Origin: Roseburia_C amylophila
GTDB taxonomy: Bacteria; Bacillota; Clostridia; Lachnospirales; Lachnospiraceae
Assembly: GCF_025567465.1 (NCBI RefSeq)
Contig: NZ_JAOQKI010000034.1
Coordinates: 1 to 7,744, forward strand
Reading direction: 5' to 3'
DNA length: 7,744 nt
A program made the translations under genes and the position numbers. The notes under the pieces were generated by a model, which saw nothing but the letters and a program-made list of their open reading frames with translations, was not told where the DNA came from and made no database searches. Shown here piece after piece: positions 1-6,643 of the stretch. Within the stretch, counting starts at the first letter, position 1; each line of letters starts with the position of its first letter.

Positions 1-1
1 A

Positions 2-648
2 GAAATGCTGGTAGAATATACCAAGCGGTTAGCACAGGCATTACATGTAGTAGGACTGATTAACATCCAGTTAATCGTAATGGACGAGCAGGTATATGTC
101 ATCGAAGTAAATCCACGTTCTTCAAGAACGGTACAATCAGCCTTGGACCGGAAATGAAGTCCACCGGAGAATGCTTAGGAATTGCCAAGACCTTTGATGA
201 AGCCTTATACAAAGCTTTCTTAGGAGCAGGCGTTCAGCTTCCGAAATATAAGCAGATGATTATGACTGTAAAAGATGCAGACAAGCCGGAAGCAGTCGGC
301 GTAGCAAAACGTTTTGCAGCCTTAGGTTACAAGATTTATGCCACCAGAAGTACTGCAAAATATTTACAGGAGCATGGCGTAGATGCACTGCGTGTCAATA
401 AGATTACCCAGGAGTCACCAAACGTTATGGACTTAATCTTAGGACATAAGATTGACCTTGTCATCGACACACCGACCCAGGGAAATGGTGATAAGAACCG
501 TGACGGATTCCTGATTCGTCGTAATGCAATTGAGACCGGCGTATACTGTATCACGGCAATGGATACAGCCAACGCACTGGCAACCAGCTTGGAGAATGCC
601 CAGTCAGAGCTTACTCTGGTAGATATTGCAACCGTGAAGAATATTTAA
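2..648 (+). pseudogene. carB: carB 3' end with internal deletion and frameshift (carbamoyl-phosphate synthase large chain)
   Basis: CarB makes carbamoyl phosphate from bicarbonate, ATP and ammonia for pyrimidine and arginine synthesis. The reading frame beginning at base 2 gives the end of the second ATP-grasp domain, including the conserved EVNPRSSRTV strand that carries metal- and ATP-contacting residues. It runs into a stop at 155-157. A different frame resumes with LGPEMKSTGE (from 142) and continues through the C-terminal allosteric MGS-like domain (MIMTVKDADK, then the YATRST and VIDTPTQG stretches) to the stop at 646-648. In intact CarB these two motifs are separated by roughly 55-60 residues, which are absent here, and the frame shift implies a lost length of 3n+1 bases. 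The 5' part of the gene lies outside the window. Either the gene is a true deletion mutant or the assembly is collapsed or chimeric at about 133-142. Family identity is very certain; the cause of the break is not. Confidence 0.93.
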
Positions 649-660
649 GAGCAAAGAAAC

Positions 661-703
661 AGCCTCATGTGTTTCGAGTGGAACACATGGGGCTGAAATT
701 TTT
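661..703 (+). terminator. Rho-independent terminator after carB
   Basis: Bases 661-675 and 680-694 form a 15-bp hairpin with two G-T type wobbles and a four-base loop (GAGT). A short GAAA spacer and a run of five T at 699-703 follow. It lies 13 bp after the carB stop and separates carB from the toxin operon. Confidence 0.85.
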
Positions 704-997
704 GCTGTCAGGCATCTGTAAGAAGCTGCCAGTAACAGGTACTGCAGGCGCAGGCAGCGTTTATATAATATATACAAAAACGGAAACATAATTTGAATAA
801 AAATGACAATTGACAAAGAAATGTAAAATGGTTAATCTGATAGGTAGTTGCTGAAGAATCAGCGGGAGTACTGAGCTATGAAAAAATGAGATGAAATGAT
901 TAGATAGTACAATTCATAGATTCCGGAATTCTCCGGTGATAATCCCAAATGATATGAGGCAATAAAAATAGAATAAGTATGCATATGAGGTGGCAAA
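704..997 (+). other. Gene-free leader of the LXG operon
   Basis: I find no convincing gene between the carB terminator and the DUF4176 gene: every start codon is followed by a stop within a few codons or lacks a ribosome binding site. The only recognisable landmarks are a TATAAT hexamer at 764-769 without a matching -35 box, a TTGACA hexamer at 810-815, and a small CCGGA/TCCGG inverted repeat near 923-936. The promoter of the whole toxin and immunity operon must lie here or read in from further upstream, and the leader is long enough for a sizeable untranslated region. Confidence 0.6.
810..838 (+). promoter_or_regulatory. Candidate operon promoter (weak)
   Basis: A perfect TTGACA at 810-815 is followed after 17 bases by TAATCT at 833-838, which matches only half of the TATAAT consensus. 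Spacing is ideal but the -10 is poor. It would place transcription start about 150 bases before the DUF4176 gene. Confidence 0.3.
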
Positions 998-1324
998 ATG
1001 GAAGAGAGAGTGGACTATCTGCCGTTAGGAAGTGTTGTTATTGTGCATGGAGGTGTAAAAAAGTATGTAATCGTAGCAAGAGGACTACAGCTAAAGATAA
1101 ATGGAGATTACAAACTTTTTGATTATGGAGCATGTACTTATCCGGAAGGAATGATGGGAGACCGGTTAATGTATTTTCAGGCATCTGATATTAACAAGGT
1201 AGTATTTAAGGGGTATACGGATGATGATGAGAGAATAATGGTTGATAATATTCAAAAAGCAATGGAGAGTCTTGATGTAGAGCGGGCAGATGTTCGAAGA
1301 CTGAAGCAGAGTATGAGGAATTAA
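998..1324 (+). CDS. DUF4176 family protein, LXG/type VII secretion accessory
   Basis: This 108-residue protein has the hallmarks of the DUF4176 family: LPLGSVV (residues 8-14), a GGVKKYVIVAR strand (18-28), a central DYGACTYPEGMMGD segment (42-55) and an FKGYTDDDE motif (70-78), ending in a charged helix. DUF4176 proteins are repeatedly encoded beside LXG toxins of type VIIb secretion systems, where they are thought to act in the cytoplasm in toxin handling or export; the exact role is not something this sequence shows. No signal peptide or membrane segment is visible. The start is supported by GAGGT at 987-991, six bases before ATG. It is the first gene of the operon, and its stop is one base from the next start, which suggests translational coupling. 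Confidence 0.85.
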   Translation: MEERVDYLPLGSVVIVHGGVKKYVIVARGLQLKINGDYKLFDYGACTYPEGMMGDRLMYFQASDINKVVFKGYTDDDERIMVDNIQKAMESLDVERADVRRLKQSMRN

Positions 1325-1325
1325 T

Positions 1326-1763
1326 ATGGCTAAAAAATATGACAATTCCAAATATCAAAGTTTAAAATCACAGAAAAGTGCAAATGAGAAAAAACAGGAA
1401 TCATACAAGAGCGAAATTAATGATATAGAAGCTGAGATTGAGAGACTTCGGGTCGCTTATAATACCCTGGATGATGCAAAGGAAGCGTTGGAGGATATAA
1501 AGAATATTCATAGTAATATGCCGACTTTCTATGAATCATTATGGACGGGAAATAAGGCACAGTATTTTTATGAAATCTGTGAGAGTGGCGGATTGAAAAT
1601 AGACTATGATGGATATATTTCCGGTATTGATAGTGTAGAAGATGAGATCAACTGGGAGATTAATGCTTTAAAGGAAAAACAGAATGAGAAATATGGAGCA
1701 CTTTCAAAACTGGTAAATGCATGGGATGATTTATGTACAAAAATTCGAAACTTTTTTAATTAG
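1326..1763 (+). CDS. WXG-like coiled-coil partner of LXG toxin (DUF5082/DUF3958-like)
   Basis: The 145-residue product is strongly helical and charged. A coiled coil spans about residues 10-62, a W-T-G turn sits at 73-75 (context ESLWTG), and a second long helix covers about 100-135. This helix, W-x-G turn, helix design is shared by WXG100 proteins and by the small partners encoded beside LXG toxins, such as B. subtilis YwqH (DUF5082) or the DUF3958 class of LXG-associated helical proteins. In studied systems such partners bind the LXG domain and are needed for toxin export. GAGG at 1315-1318 serves as ribosome binding site inside the end of the preceding gene. Which of the two DUF families fits better needs a profile search; the general role is well supported by position and architecture. 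Confidence 0.75.
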   Translation: MAKKYDNSKYQSLKSQKSANEKKQESYKSEINDIEAEIERLRVAYNTLDDAKEALEDIKNIHSNMPTFYESLWTGNKAQYFYEICESGGLKIDYDGYISGIDSVEDEINWEINALKEKQNEKYGALSKLVNAWDDLCTKIRNFFN

Positions 1764-1779
1764 CAGGAATGTTTAAAAC

Positions 1780-1784
1780 AGGAG
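1780..1784 (+). promoter_or_regulatory. Ribosome binding site deciding the 1793 start
   Basis: AGGAG with an eight-base spacer to ATG 1793. The upstream ATG at 1769 has its only purine-rich stretch directly touching the start codon, so it is probably not used. Confidence 0.65.
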
Positions 1785-1792
1785 TGGAACAG

Positions 1793-2092
1793 ATGATAAC
1801 TATTTTAGATGAGATAGCCACGGAATCAGATATCGGAAAAATGTATATGGATGCATGTGGTCTTTCGCTGGAGGCAACAACAACAGATATTAGTGGAAAA
1901 TCAGAAGCATTGGAGAAGTTTTTAAGCAGTTATGAGAGTTTTGCAAATATAGTAAGTGCTTATGAACAGATATTGATTTCGGATATATGCAATATATCTG
2001 AAATATCAAATTCCTGGATAGAACGGGACAGAGAGCAGAGTAATCAGTTAAAGGAAAGTAATACATTGTTAGATTTACTGGAACATCCATAG
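1793..2092 (+). CDS. Small helical LXG partner (DUF3130/DUF5344-like, WXG100 superfamily size)
   Basis: The product is a 99-residue, mostly helical, acidic protein without cysteine-rich or membrane parts. An in-frame ATG exists at 1769, but its putative ribosome binding site abuts the codon. ATG at 1793 has AGGAG at 1780-1784 with an ideal eight-base spacer, so I choose it. Size, helical content and position directly before the LXG gene match the second targeting partner of LXG toxins (DUF3130/TIGR04197 class, or YwqI-type DUF5344), which would form a complex with the coiled-coil protein and the toxin N-terminus. No W-x-G turn is visible; the only tryptophan is near residue 75 in the NSWIE stretch. 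Family assignment rests mainly on context. Confidence 0.7.
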   Translation: MITILDEIATESDIGKMYMDACGLSLEATTTDISGKSEALEKFLSSYESFANIVSAYEQILISDICNISEISNSWIERDREQSNQLKESNTLLDLLEHP

Positions 2093-2109
2093 AAGGATGG
2101 GGGAGAAGA

Positions 2110-3894
2110 ATGGAAGGGTTTGTAATCAAATATACAGATATAAATAATCTGTTATGGGAGTATAAGTCAAAGCTGGAAGGCTTGATAAGTAAGTTGGAAA
2201 CGTGTGAAAGAAGTATAAATCAGTTTATTCAGAGTGACCAGTTTATAGGAGAGACGGCAACAGCAGCAAAAAATTATTTATATGATGTACATATTACTAT
2301 GATATCCTGTTTAAAGGTGGCAACGCAAAATATGCTAGATGATATTGCTTATCATAAGGCATGTTATAATGAGATAGATGGTTCGACGAACTTTAGACTG
2401 GATGAGGAAGCAATCCGGGAGTTCCGCACAAAACTGGCTACGAATTCAGCGGATACGGAATCTTATGCTCAGAGTGTACAGCAGGCGGTATCCAATATCT
2501 CAGATATTTCAGACGTGAATACACCGGGAACAAATGGTATAATAGAACTGCATGAACAACTGGATCAGGAACTTTTGAATTTTATTGAGACAATTCAGAC
2601 ACAGGAAAGTACTACGGTAACAATTATTGAAAATACAGTAGATCTCATGGTTGACAGTATAAAAAACTGCCTTGGGAAAATAGGAACCAGTAAAACAGCA
2701 ATTACTACTTATACAAGCAATAGTTTTTATACTGACATCGATGTGTATACACTGGCATATTTGAGTGAATATTTTTATCAGCAGCATACGGTTAATCAGG
2801 AAACTTATGATGCAATATGGGATGTAGAACAGCAGTTAAAAGATGCGGCAGAAGAACGGGAAGTGCAAGGTGTTATAAAAGCAATTGGCGGAATTGTACT
2901 GGTTGTAGTTGGTGTAGCATGTATTGCAGCATCGCTTGGAGCAGCAACTCCGGCAGTGGTAGCCGCAGGTACAATGATTGGAAGCGGAACAACCGTTTTT
3001 GGAATTACAGATACAGCCGAAGGGGCACAGGATGTTTATTATGGAAGTATTAGTGATCTTGACAGTACGGCTGTGAATCGGCTAAAAGAAGTAGTCTTTC
3101 AGGGAAATGAAGAGGCGTATTATTTTACGGAGGGTGTATTTTCTTTCGCAGCATCAGCCTTTATTCCAATTGGAAAAGCTTCGACAGTAGGAAAACTTAC
3201 TTTTCGAAGCGGTTCAACGATAATTGCCAAAGAAGGACTTTCAACATTGGCGGGCGAAGGTGTCTCGAAATTGACAACAGATTTATCGGGAAACCAGACC
3301 GTGGGAATGATGGCAGGAATGCTGGCCAGCGGACTTACTTCACATGGGCTTGATAAGCTGGATGTGAAATTTAAGCAGAAATCGTTTACTGATTTGATGA
3401 AGCAGGGAATGGTTGAAAAGCCTTTGGATATGCTAGAAAATGAAAGCACAAAAGGACTGGCGGATTTAGAAAATATGGGTAATGTAACAGAGCCCGAAAA
3501 AGATGTTGTCACTTATAGACGAGTACAAGGGGGAAATGGAAATAATGCAAGCCAATTTAGAATAGAAGTTAATGCAGATGGAACCATTAGTATACCAAAT
3601 AAGGAGGCAAATTTAAATATAAGTATTGACGATGGTGAACATGCAGAGTATTTTTTAGATAGGCGAGGTGATAATACGCAGATTGTTGAGGTGGATGTAC
3701 CTAAATGGTTTGATGATTTTTTACAGGAGAATGCAGTTTCACAAATTAACTACAAGAAGAATCCATTAAATCAGAGTGGAACAGCACCTAAAATTACAGA
3801 TATTAGTACACCGGGAAATTGCTTTGAACTTCCCGCACCGTGGATAGAATGGCTTGAAGAATATGGAACGAATGCAAGAATAATAAGTCCATAA
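2110..3894 (+). CDS. LXG-type polymorphic toxin, type VIIb secretion substrate
   Basis: This 594-residue protein has the three-part build of LXG toxins. Residues 1 to about 200 are a long helical secretion domain; the signature position reads F-I-G (45-47) followed by ETATAAKNYL, equivalent to the L-x-G plus A/K-rich helix of the family. Residues about 255-300 form a glycine- and alanine-rich hydrophobic segment (AIGGIVLVVVG onwards), and 300-430 is the alanine/glycine-rich linker common before toxin tips. Residues about 467-594 are a separate C-terminal tip with YRRVQGG (469-475), GEHAEYFLDRRG (510-521), IVEVDVPKWFDDFL and CFELPAPWIEWLEE (571-584). The tip resembles a recurring polymorphic-toxin ending I recall from Rhs-type proteins, and an ADP-ribosyltransferase-like fold is possible, but I cannot confirm activity. 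It does not look like a PoNe DNase. The start uses GGAG at 2102-2105 with a short spacer. The stop overlaps the ribosome binding site of the antidote candidate. Confidence 0.85.
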   Translation: MEGFVIKYTDINNLLWEYKSKLEGLISKLETCERSINQFIQSDQFIGETATAAKNYLYDVHITMISCLKVATQNMLDDIAYHKACYNEIDGSTNFRLDEEAIREFRTKLATNSADTESYAQSVQQAVSNISDISDVNTPGTNGIIELHEQLDQELLNFIETIQTQESTTVTIIENTVDLMVDSIKNCLGKIGTSKTAITTYTSNSFYTDIDVYTLAYLSEYFYQQHTVNQETYDAIWDVEQQLKDAAEEREVQGVIKAIGGIVLVVVGVACIAASLGAATPAVVAAGTMIGSGTTVFGITDTAEGAQDVYYGSISDLDSTAVNRLKEVVFQGNEEAYYFTEGVFSFAASAFIPIGKASTVGKLTFRSGSTIIAKEGLSTLAGEGVSKLTTDLSGNQTVGMMAGMLASGLTSHGLDKLDVKFKQKSFTDLMKQGMVEKPLDMLENESTKGLADLENMGNVTEPEKDVVTYRRVQGGNGNNASQFRIEVNADGTISIPNKEANLNISIDDGEHAEYFLDRRGDNTQIVEVDVPKWFDDFLQENAVSQINYKKNPLNQSGTAPKITDISTPGNCFELPAPWIEWLEEYGTNARIISP

Positions 3895-3900
3895 GGAGGT
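3893..3900 (+). promoter_or_regulatory. Very strong ribosome binding site of the antidote candidate
   Basis: AAGGAGGT is a full anti-16S match, five bases before ATG 3906, and overlaps the toxin stop codon (3892-3894). This is the strongest site in the operon and would favour high antidote translation coupled to toxin translation. Confidence 0.75.
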
Positions 3901-3905
3901 ATATT

Positions 3906-4382
3906 ATGAAACCAATATATGCAGAAAATATTATAGTAGCAATAAAATCGTGCGGCTGTATAGAGTGGTATATTTTAGACAAAGATTATTGCTTTTTAGA
4001 TTATCCTAAGTTAGAAGAAGCATATCGTAAGAAAGGCTATAATGATACTTTTGATGATGATTCCAGATTTGGCATAAAAGTAGTAAATGAATTGTCGAAA
4101 ACACAATTTTTGGATAATATAAAAGAATATAAAATTACAGCCGAAGAATTAAAGAAAATGTTAATGAAGGAATCTGATTATAATGATAAATTAGCATATA
4201 ATCCATCTATTTTAATAGATTTTGAAAATCGGGTATTTATATCGTATTATGCTGAACCGGAATCTTTTGAAGCGTTTGTTCCAGATGGCTGGATAGGAAA
4301 GTATCAGGATTTTACAGAAGAAATACCAGAAAAACAGAGATATTGGATGGATGAAAACGGTAAAAATTTGATAGGAGAATAG
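3906..4382 (+). CDS. Probable cognate immunity protein of the LXG toxin
   Basis: The 158-residue, acidic, soluble protein has no signal peptide. It lies 11 bp after the toxin gene and has the best ribosome binding site in the window, the classic place for a toxin's antidote. The C-terminal half has a distinctive stretch: NPSILIDFENRVFISYY, then EAFVPDGWIGKYQDF and IPEKQRYW, which looks like a conserved family core rather than random sequence. I do not recognise a named immunity family. The role as cytoplasmic inhibitor of the 467-594 toxin tip is inferred from position, size and charge. Expected partner residues on the toxin cannot be read from sequence. Confidence 0.7.
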   Translation: MKPIYAENIIVAIKSCGCIEWYILDKDYCFLDYPKLEEAYRKKGYNDTFDDDSRFGIKVVNELSKTQFLDNIKEYKITAEELKKMLMKESDYNDKLAYNPSILIDFENRVFISYYAEPESFEAFVPDGWIGKYQDFTEEIPEKQRYWMDENGKNLIGE

Positions 4383-4384
4383 GA

Positions 4385-4597
4385 ATGGATAATAATACAG
4401 TTACAATTTTAAATGAAGAATTTGAGAATGATAAAACAGGTGAGAAAGTACAGGGAATAACAATTATTGTAGATGGAAAACTTAAAGAAGTGCTTGATTT
4501 GCTTATGAAAAATAATCCTGATTACAAAAATTATACAGAAATTGTTCGGGATGCTTTTTTTGATGGCATTAATTCAATGATAAGAGAGCATAAATAA
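4385..4597 (+). CDS. Small 70-residue protein, unrecognised; ribbon-helix-helix-like C-terminus possible
   Basis: The product starts with an acidic, strand-rich half (VTILNEEF, then GITIIVDGK) and ends in two helices, LKEVLDLLMK and YTEIVRDAFFDGINSMI. The last part resembles the helical portion of ribbon-helix-helix proteins, but no clear DNA-binding strand is seen, so a regulatory role is only a possibility. AGGAG at 4373-4377 lies seven bases before ATG, and the gene begins two bases after the antidote stop. Tight linkage suggests it belongs functionally to the antidote gene, perhaps as a helper or second immunity subunit. Function unknown. Confidence 0.6.
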   Translation: MDNNTVTILNEEFENDKTGEKVQGITIIVDGKLKEVLDLLMKNNPDYKNYTEIVRDAFFDGINSMIREHK

Positions 4598-4633
4598 TAA
4601 GCGCAAAAGAAGTTGACAGTAGATAATAAAACA

Positions 4634-4638
4634 GAGGG
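4634..4638 (+). promoter_or_regulatory. Ribosome binding site deciding the 4646 start
   Basis: GAGGG with a seven-base spacer to ATG 4646. The alternative TTG at 4613 has only a weak A-rich upstream region. Confidence 0.55.
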
Positions 4639-4645
4639 TATTGGT

Positions 4646-4990
4646 ATGGAATTTAATGAGACACAAACAATGGCAATTAATTTTACTAAAATGGCAAAAG
4701 AAAAAATGGGGGATAAAGTTAAAGATTTTTGCATTTTAGACGTATATGATGATGCGAATAACCGAGCATTCAGCGTGGAATTTACAGCATATGATTATTT
4801 CCCAATAAGGTTGAATTATGAAAGAGGAAGATTTGGATGCTGCATATTATATGGAGAAAGAACAGTGGCATTAAGTAATTCACAACAATGGTGGGAAGAA
4901 GCTGATTTTGATGTCTTTTTTAAAGAATTAGAAAGAGAACTGAAGTTAAGAATTCCGGATAAATTCTTAAAAGCGCATCGTTGGCGATGA
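4646..4990 (+). CDS. Putative immunity protein, 114 residues, family not recognised
   Basis: The product is a compact alpha/beta-looking acidic protein. An N-terminal helix (about 1-20) is followed by strands with ILDVYDDANNRAFSVEF and YDYFPIRLNYERGRFGC, a WWEEADFDVFFKEL stretch, and a C-terminal tail LRIPDKFLKAHRW. The tail reads like a conserved ending of small Lachnospiraceae immunity-type proteins, though I cannot name the family. The frame is open back to TTG 4613, but ATG 4646 has a better ribosome binding site. It sits in the immunity array between the antidote region and the first PoNi gene. A role as an accessory or orphan immunity protein is inferred from context only. Confidence 0.65.
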   Translation: MEFNETQTMAINFTKMAKEKMGDKVKDFCILDVYDDANNRAFSVEFTAYDYFPIRLNYERGRFGCCILYGERTVALSNSQQWWEEADFDVFFKELERELKLRIPDKFLKAHRWR

Positions 4991-5023
4991 TATGAAAGAA
5001 GCACTACTAAGGAGAAACAGACA

Positions 5024-5731
5024 TTGCGTGATACAGTAATGAATGAAAAATATTTTAGGGAATATATTTTGGAAGAGACAGGAAGAATAAAAAATTTTCA
5101 AAATAAGTTAGAAAATAATGAGGTAAGAGAAGATAGAATTTATTCGGTAAAAAGAAAGATTGATGCTATACAATTTGAATTACTTATTGCAAGATATTCT
5201 AGTGGTGAAGATATAGAAAAATTAGAAAATGATTTTATGCAGTTATTAAATGATATGCCATTGTATTGGAATGGTAATTCTGGCTATATTGATATGCTGT
5301 GGATGATGGCACTTGCAATTTTATTCGATGTAAGTAGAGAAAAGTTTGGTATATTGTCGGATTTGGTAACTCAATATAATCGGAAAGATGCTTTATTGGA
5401 ATTTTTTGTTAATTACAAAATGCATGGAAGCATAGAACAACTGGAAGGAGACTATTCCTTTGGCTTCCCATATGATAAGTTGACGGATATTGTTGCAAAT
5501 AGAGAAAAAGCAGTTGAAAAATTAAAAGAATATTTGGAAAAATATTGGTATGTGGGACATAAAAATATGGGATGGTACGATATTCATAAAGCAAAAGAAA
5601 AATTGTATTACGGTTACTGGAGTTTTGAAGCAGGAGCTATTGCAAAAATATTAAATTTAGATGACAGCAATTTGAAAGATGTACCGTATTATCCATATGA
5701 TTTGGTTCACTATAAAAGCAATAGTATGTAA
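5024..5731 (+). CDS. PoNi-type immunity protein (DUF1910/DUF1911), copy 1
   Basis: This 235-residue protein matches the PoNi layout: an N-terminal helical DUF1910 part with MRDxxxxxxYFxxYI at the start and LLIARYSSGEDIEKLENDF around residue 53, and a DUF1911 C-terminal part ending in YYGYWSFEAGAIAKIL (from residue 195) and YYPYDLVHY. PoNi proteins neutralise PoNe, a PD-(D/E)xK-type DNase tip found on polymorphic toxins of several secretion systems. The start is TTG: GGAG at 5011-5014 lies nine bases upstream, and the MRD beginning aligns with copy 2 (6644) and with the family. The next ATG (5039) would lose that conserved start. No PoNe-like toxin lies in the window, so this is probably an orphan immunity gene. 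Its 3' 113 bp is nearly identical to copy 2. Confidence 0.88.
   Translation: MRDTVMNEKYFREYILEETGRIKNFQNKLENNEVREDRIYSVKRKIDAIQFELLIARYSSGEDIEKLENDFMQLLNDMPLYWNGNSGYIDMLWMMALAILFDVSREKFGILSDLVTQYNRKDALLEFFVNYKMHGSIEQLEGDYSFGFPYDKLTDIVANREKAVEKLKEYLEKYWYVGHKNMGWYDIHKAKEKLYYGYWSFEAGAIAKILNLDDSNLKDVPYYPYDLVHYKSNSM
5606..5718 (+). repeat. Direct repeat copy A (3' end of PoNi copy 1)
   Basis: This 113-bp segment matches 7205-7317 with eight mismatches, and has a 54-base stretch (5618-5671) identical to 7217-7270. It encodes the DUF1911 C-terminal motif. Upstream of it the two PoNi genes diverge strongly, so identity is confined to the 3' end. Confidence 0.9.
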
Positions 5732-5762
5732 TCGGGATTAGAGGATATAAAAGGCGTTTTAT

Positions 5763-6098
5763 ATGTTGTGGGATAAATTAACGGAAGAGAATTATATAAT
5801 ATATGTAAACAGAGACATTGATTTAAAGATAAAAGTTTTTGAATTGATGGAGAATGATGAAATATATATCAACTATAAGGGATTTAATTTGACAATACCT
5901 ATGTTGGTATGGGAGTTTGGAGAAGATTTAAAGTTGGCATCAATAGAAGATGTTCGTATGGAAGGCAACGACCGATTTGATAAACATTTTGTTATTAAAA
6001 AAGAGGATAAAGAAAAGTTTTTAGATGAAATATATTTCTTTTTGGTTGATAATCATATGGATTCTGTTTTAAATGAAAAGTATCGAGCAAATTGGTGA
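5763..6098 (+). CDS. Small acidic protein, 111 residues, unrecognised (array member)
   Basis: I do not recognise a family. The sequence has a strand-rich N-terminal half (NYIIYVNRDIDLKIKVFEL, then IYINYKGFNLTIP), a PMLVWEFGEDL turn, and a C-terminal helix KEKFLDEIYFFLVDN. It is soluble and acidic with no export signal. AAAAGG at 5749-5754 with an eight-base spacer supports the ATG. It lies 31 bp after PoNi copy 1 and 30 bp before the zinc-ribbon gene. Size, charge and location fit an immunity-type protein, but this is inference from the neighbourhood. Confidence 0.6.
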   Translation: MLWDKLTEENYIIYVNRDIDLKIKVFELMENDEIYINYKGFNLTIPMLVWEFGEDLKLASIEDVRMEGNDRFDKHFVIKKEDKEKFLDEIYFFLVDNHMDSVLNEKYRANW

Positions 6099-6128
6099 TA
6101 AAGATAAAAAATATATTATAGGATGAAT

Positions 6129-6605
6129 ATGAAAATAAAGGTAAGAAGAGAAGCTGTTAGATGCACGAATTGTGGAAAAATTAATGAATTTTATTATTTA
6201 TCAGATTTTTCATATGGTGAGAGATTAGTGCTATTTCATAACGGTATGAGTTATGCATATATTAATTTGTTGAAAGATGATGTTTATAATGATTTTATTG
6301 ATAAAGTGAAATCTATTTTAAATTTGCATCAAAAAGAATTTTCAGAAGAAAAATTGCAAAATATAATTAATCATATATTTGGCATGACTTGTGACAGGAT
6401 ACAGGAAAGTGAGATTGACTTTGCAATGAACCATAAAAAATGCATCTATTGCGCCGCGGATGATTTTGAAGATTTAATGGCTGAGCCGGAAAAAATTATT
6501 TGTGTGGAGATGCCCAATGTGACACATCATGCGTGGAAAACTCTGAATGATGCGAAAAAGGTGCAGCAAATAGAAAAAGCATTAATGGAAAATAAAGTTA
6601 TCTAA
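6129..6605 (+). CDS. Zinc-ribbon protein with paired CxxC, immunity-array member
   Basis: The product is 158 residues from ATG 6129, which has AGG six bases upstream; the in-frame ATG at 6123 directly touches that AGG and is less likely. Two CxxC knuckles, CTNC (12-15) and CIYC (105-108), could bind one zinc ion and bring the two ends together around a helical insert. The sequence after the first knuckle (EFYYLSDFSYGERLVLF) is strand-like and probably family-conserved. A VTHHAW stretch lies near the C-terminus. The family is unknown to me. The stop codon overlaps ATG 6605 by one base, suggesting coupling to the second PoNi gene. It may be an immunity protein or a structural cofactor-binding adaptor; neither is shown by the sequence alone. 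Confidence 0.65.
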   Translation: MKIKVRREAVRCTNCGKINEFYYLSDFSYGERLVLFHNGMSYAYINLLKDDVYNDFIDKVKSILNLHQKEFSEEKLQNIINHIFGMTCDRIQESEIDFAMNHKKCIYCAADDFEDLMAEPEKIICVEMPNVTHHAWKTLNDAKKVQQIEKALMENKVI

Positions 6606-6643
6606 TGATACAGTGGTGTATACCAAATGGAGAAAATCAGGGA

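Noticed and set aside
764..769. TATAAT as main operon promoter
   Set aside because: The region 17 bases upstream (CAGGCA area) does not resemble a -35 box, and the hexamer sits in a simple TA-rich stretch.
2817..3053. Open plus-strand frame of 78 codons inside the toxin gene
   Set aside because: It is out of frame with the LXG gene, has a cysteine/arginine/serine-rich unnatural composition and no ribosome binding site; it is a shadow of the hydrophobic segment's codons.
3120..3512. Minus-strand 130-codon frame
   Set aside because: It lies wholly opposite the toxin linker, has no ribosome binding site and shows the serine/proline-rich pattern of antisense frames.
3508..3894. PoNe-type DNase tip on the LXG toxin, suggested by the two PoNi genes downstream
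   Set aside because: I see no PD-(D/E)xK-like pattern in the tip, and an unrelated antidote candidate lies directly after the toxin while the PoNi genes are over 1 kb further away.
4613..4618. TTGACA as an internal promoter -35 box
   Set aside because: No -10-like hexamer lies 16-18 bases downstream, where GAGGG of the ribosome binding site sits instead.
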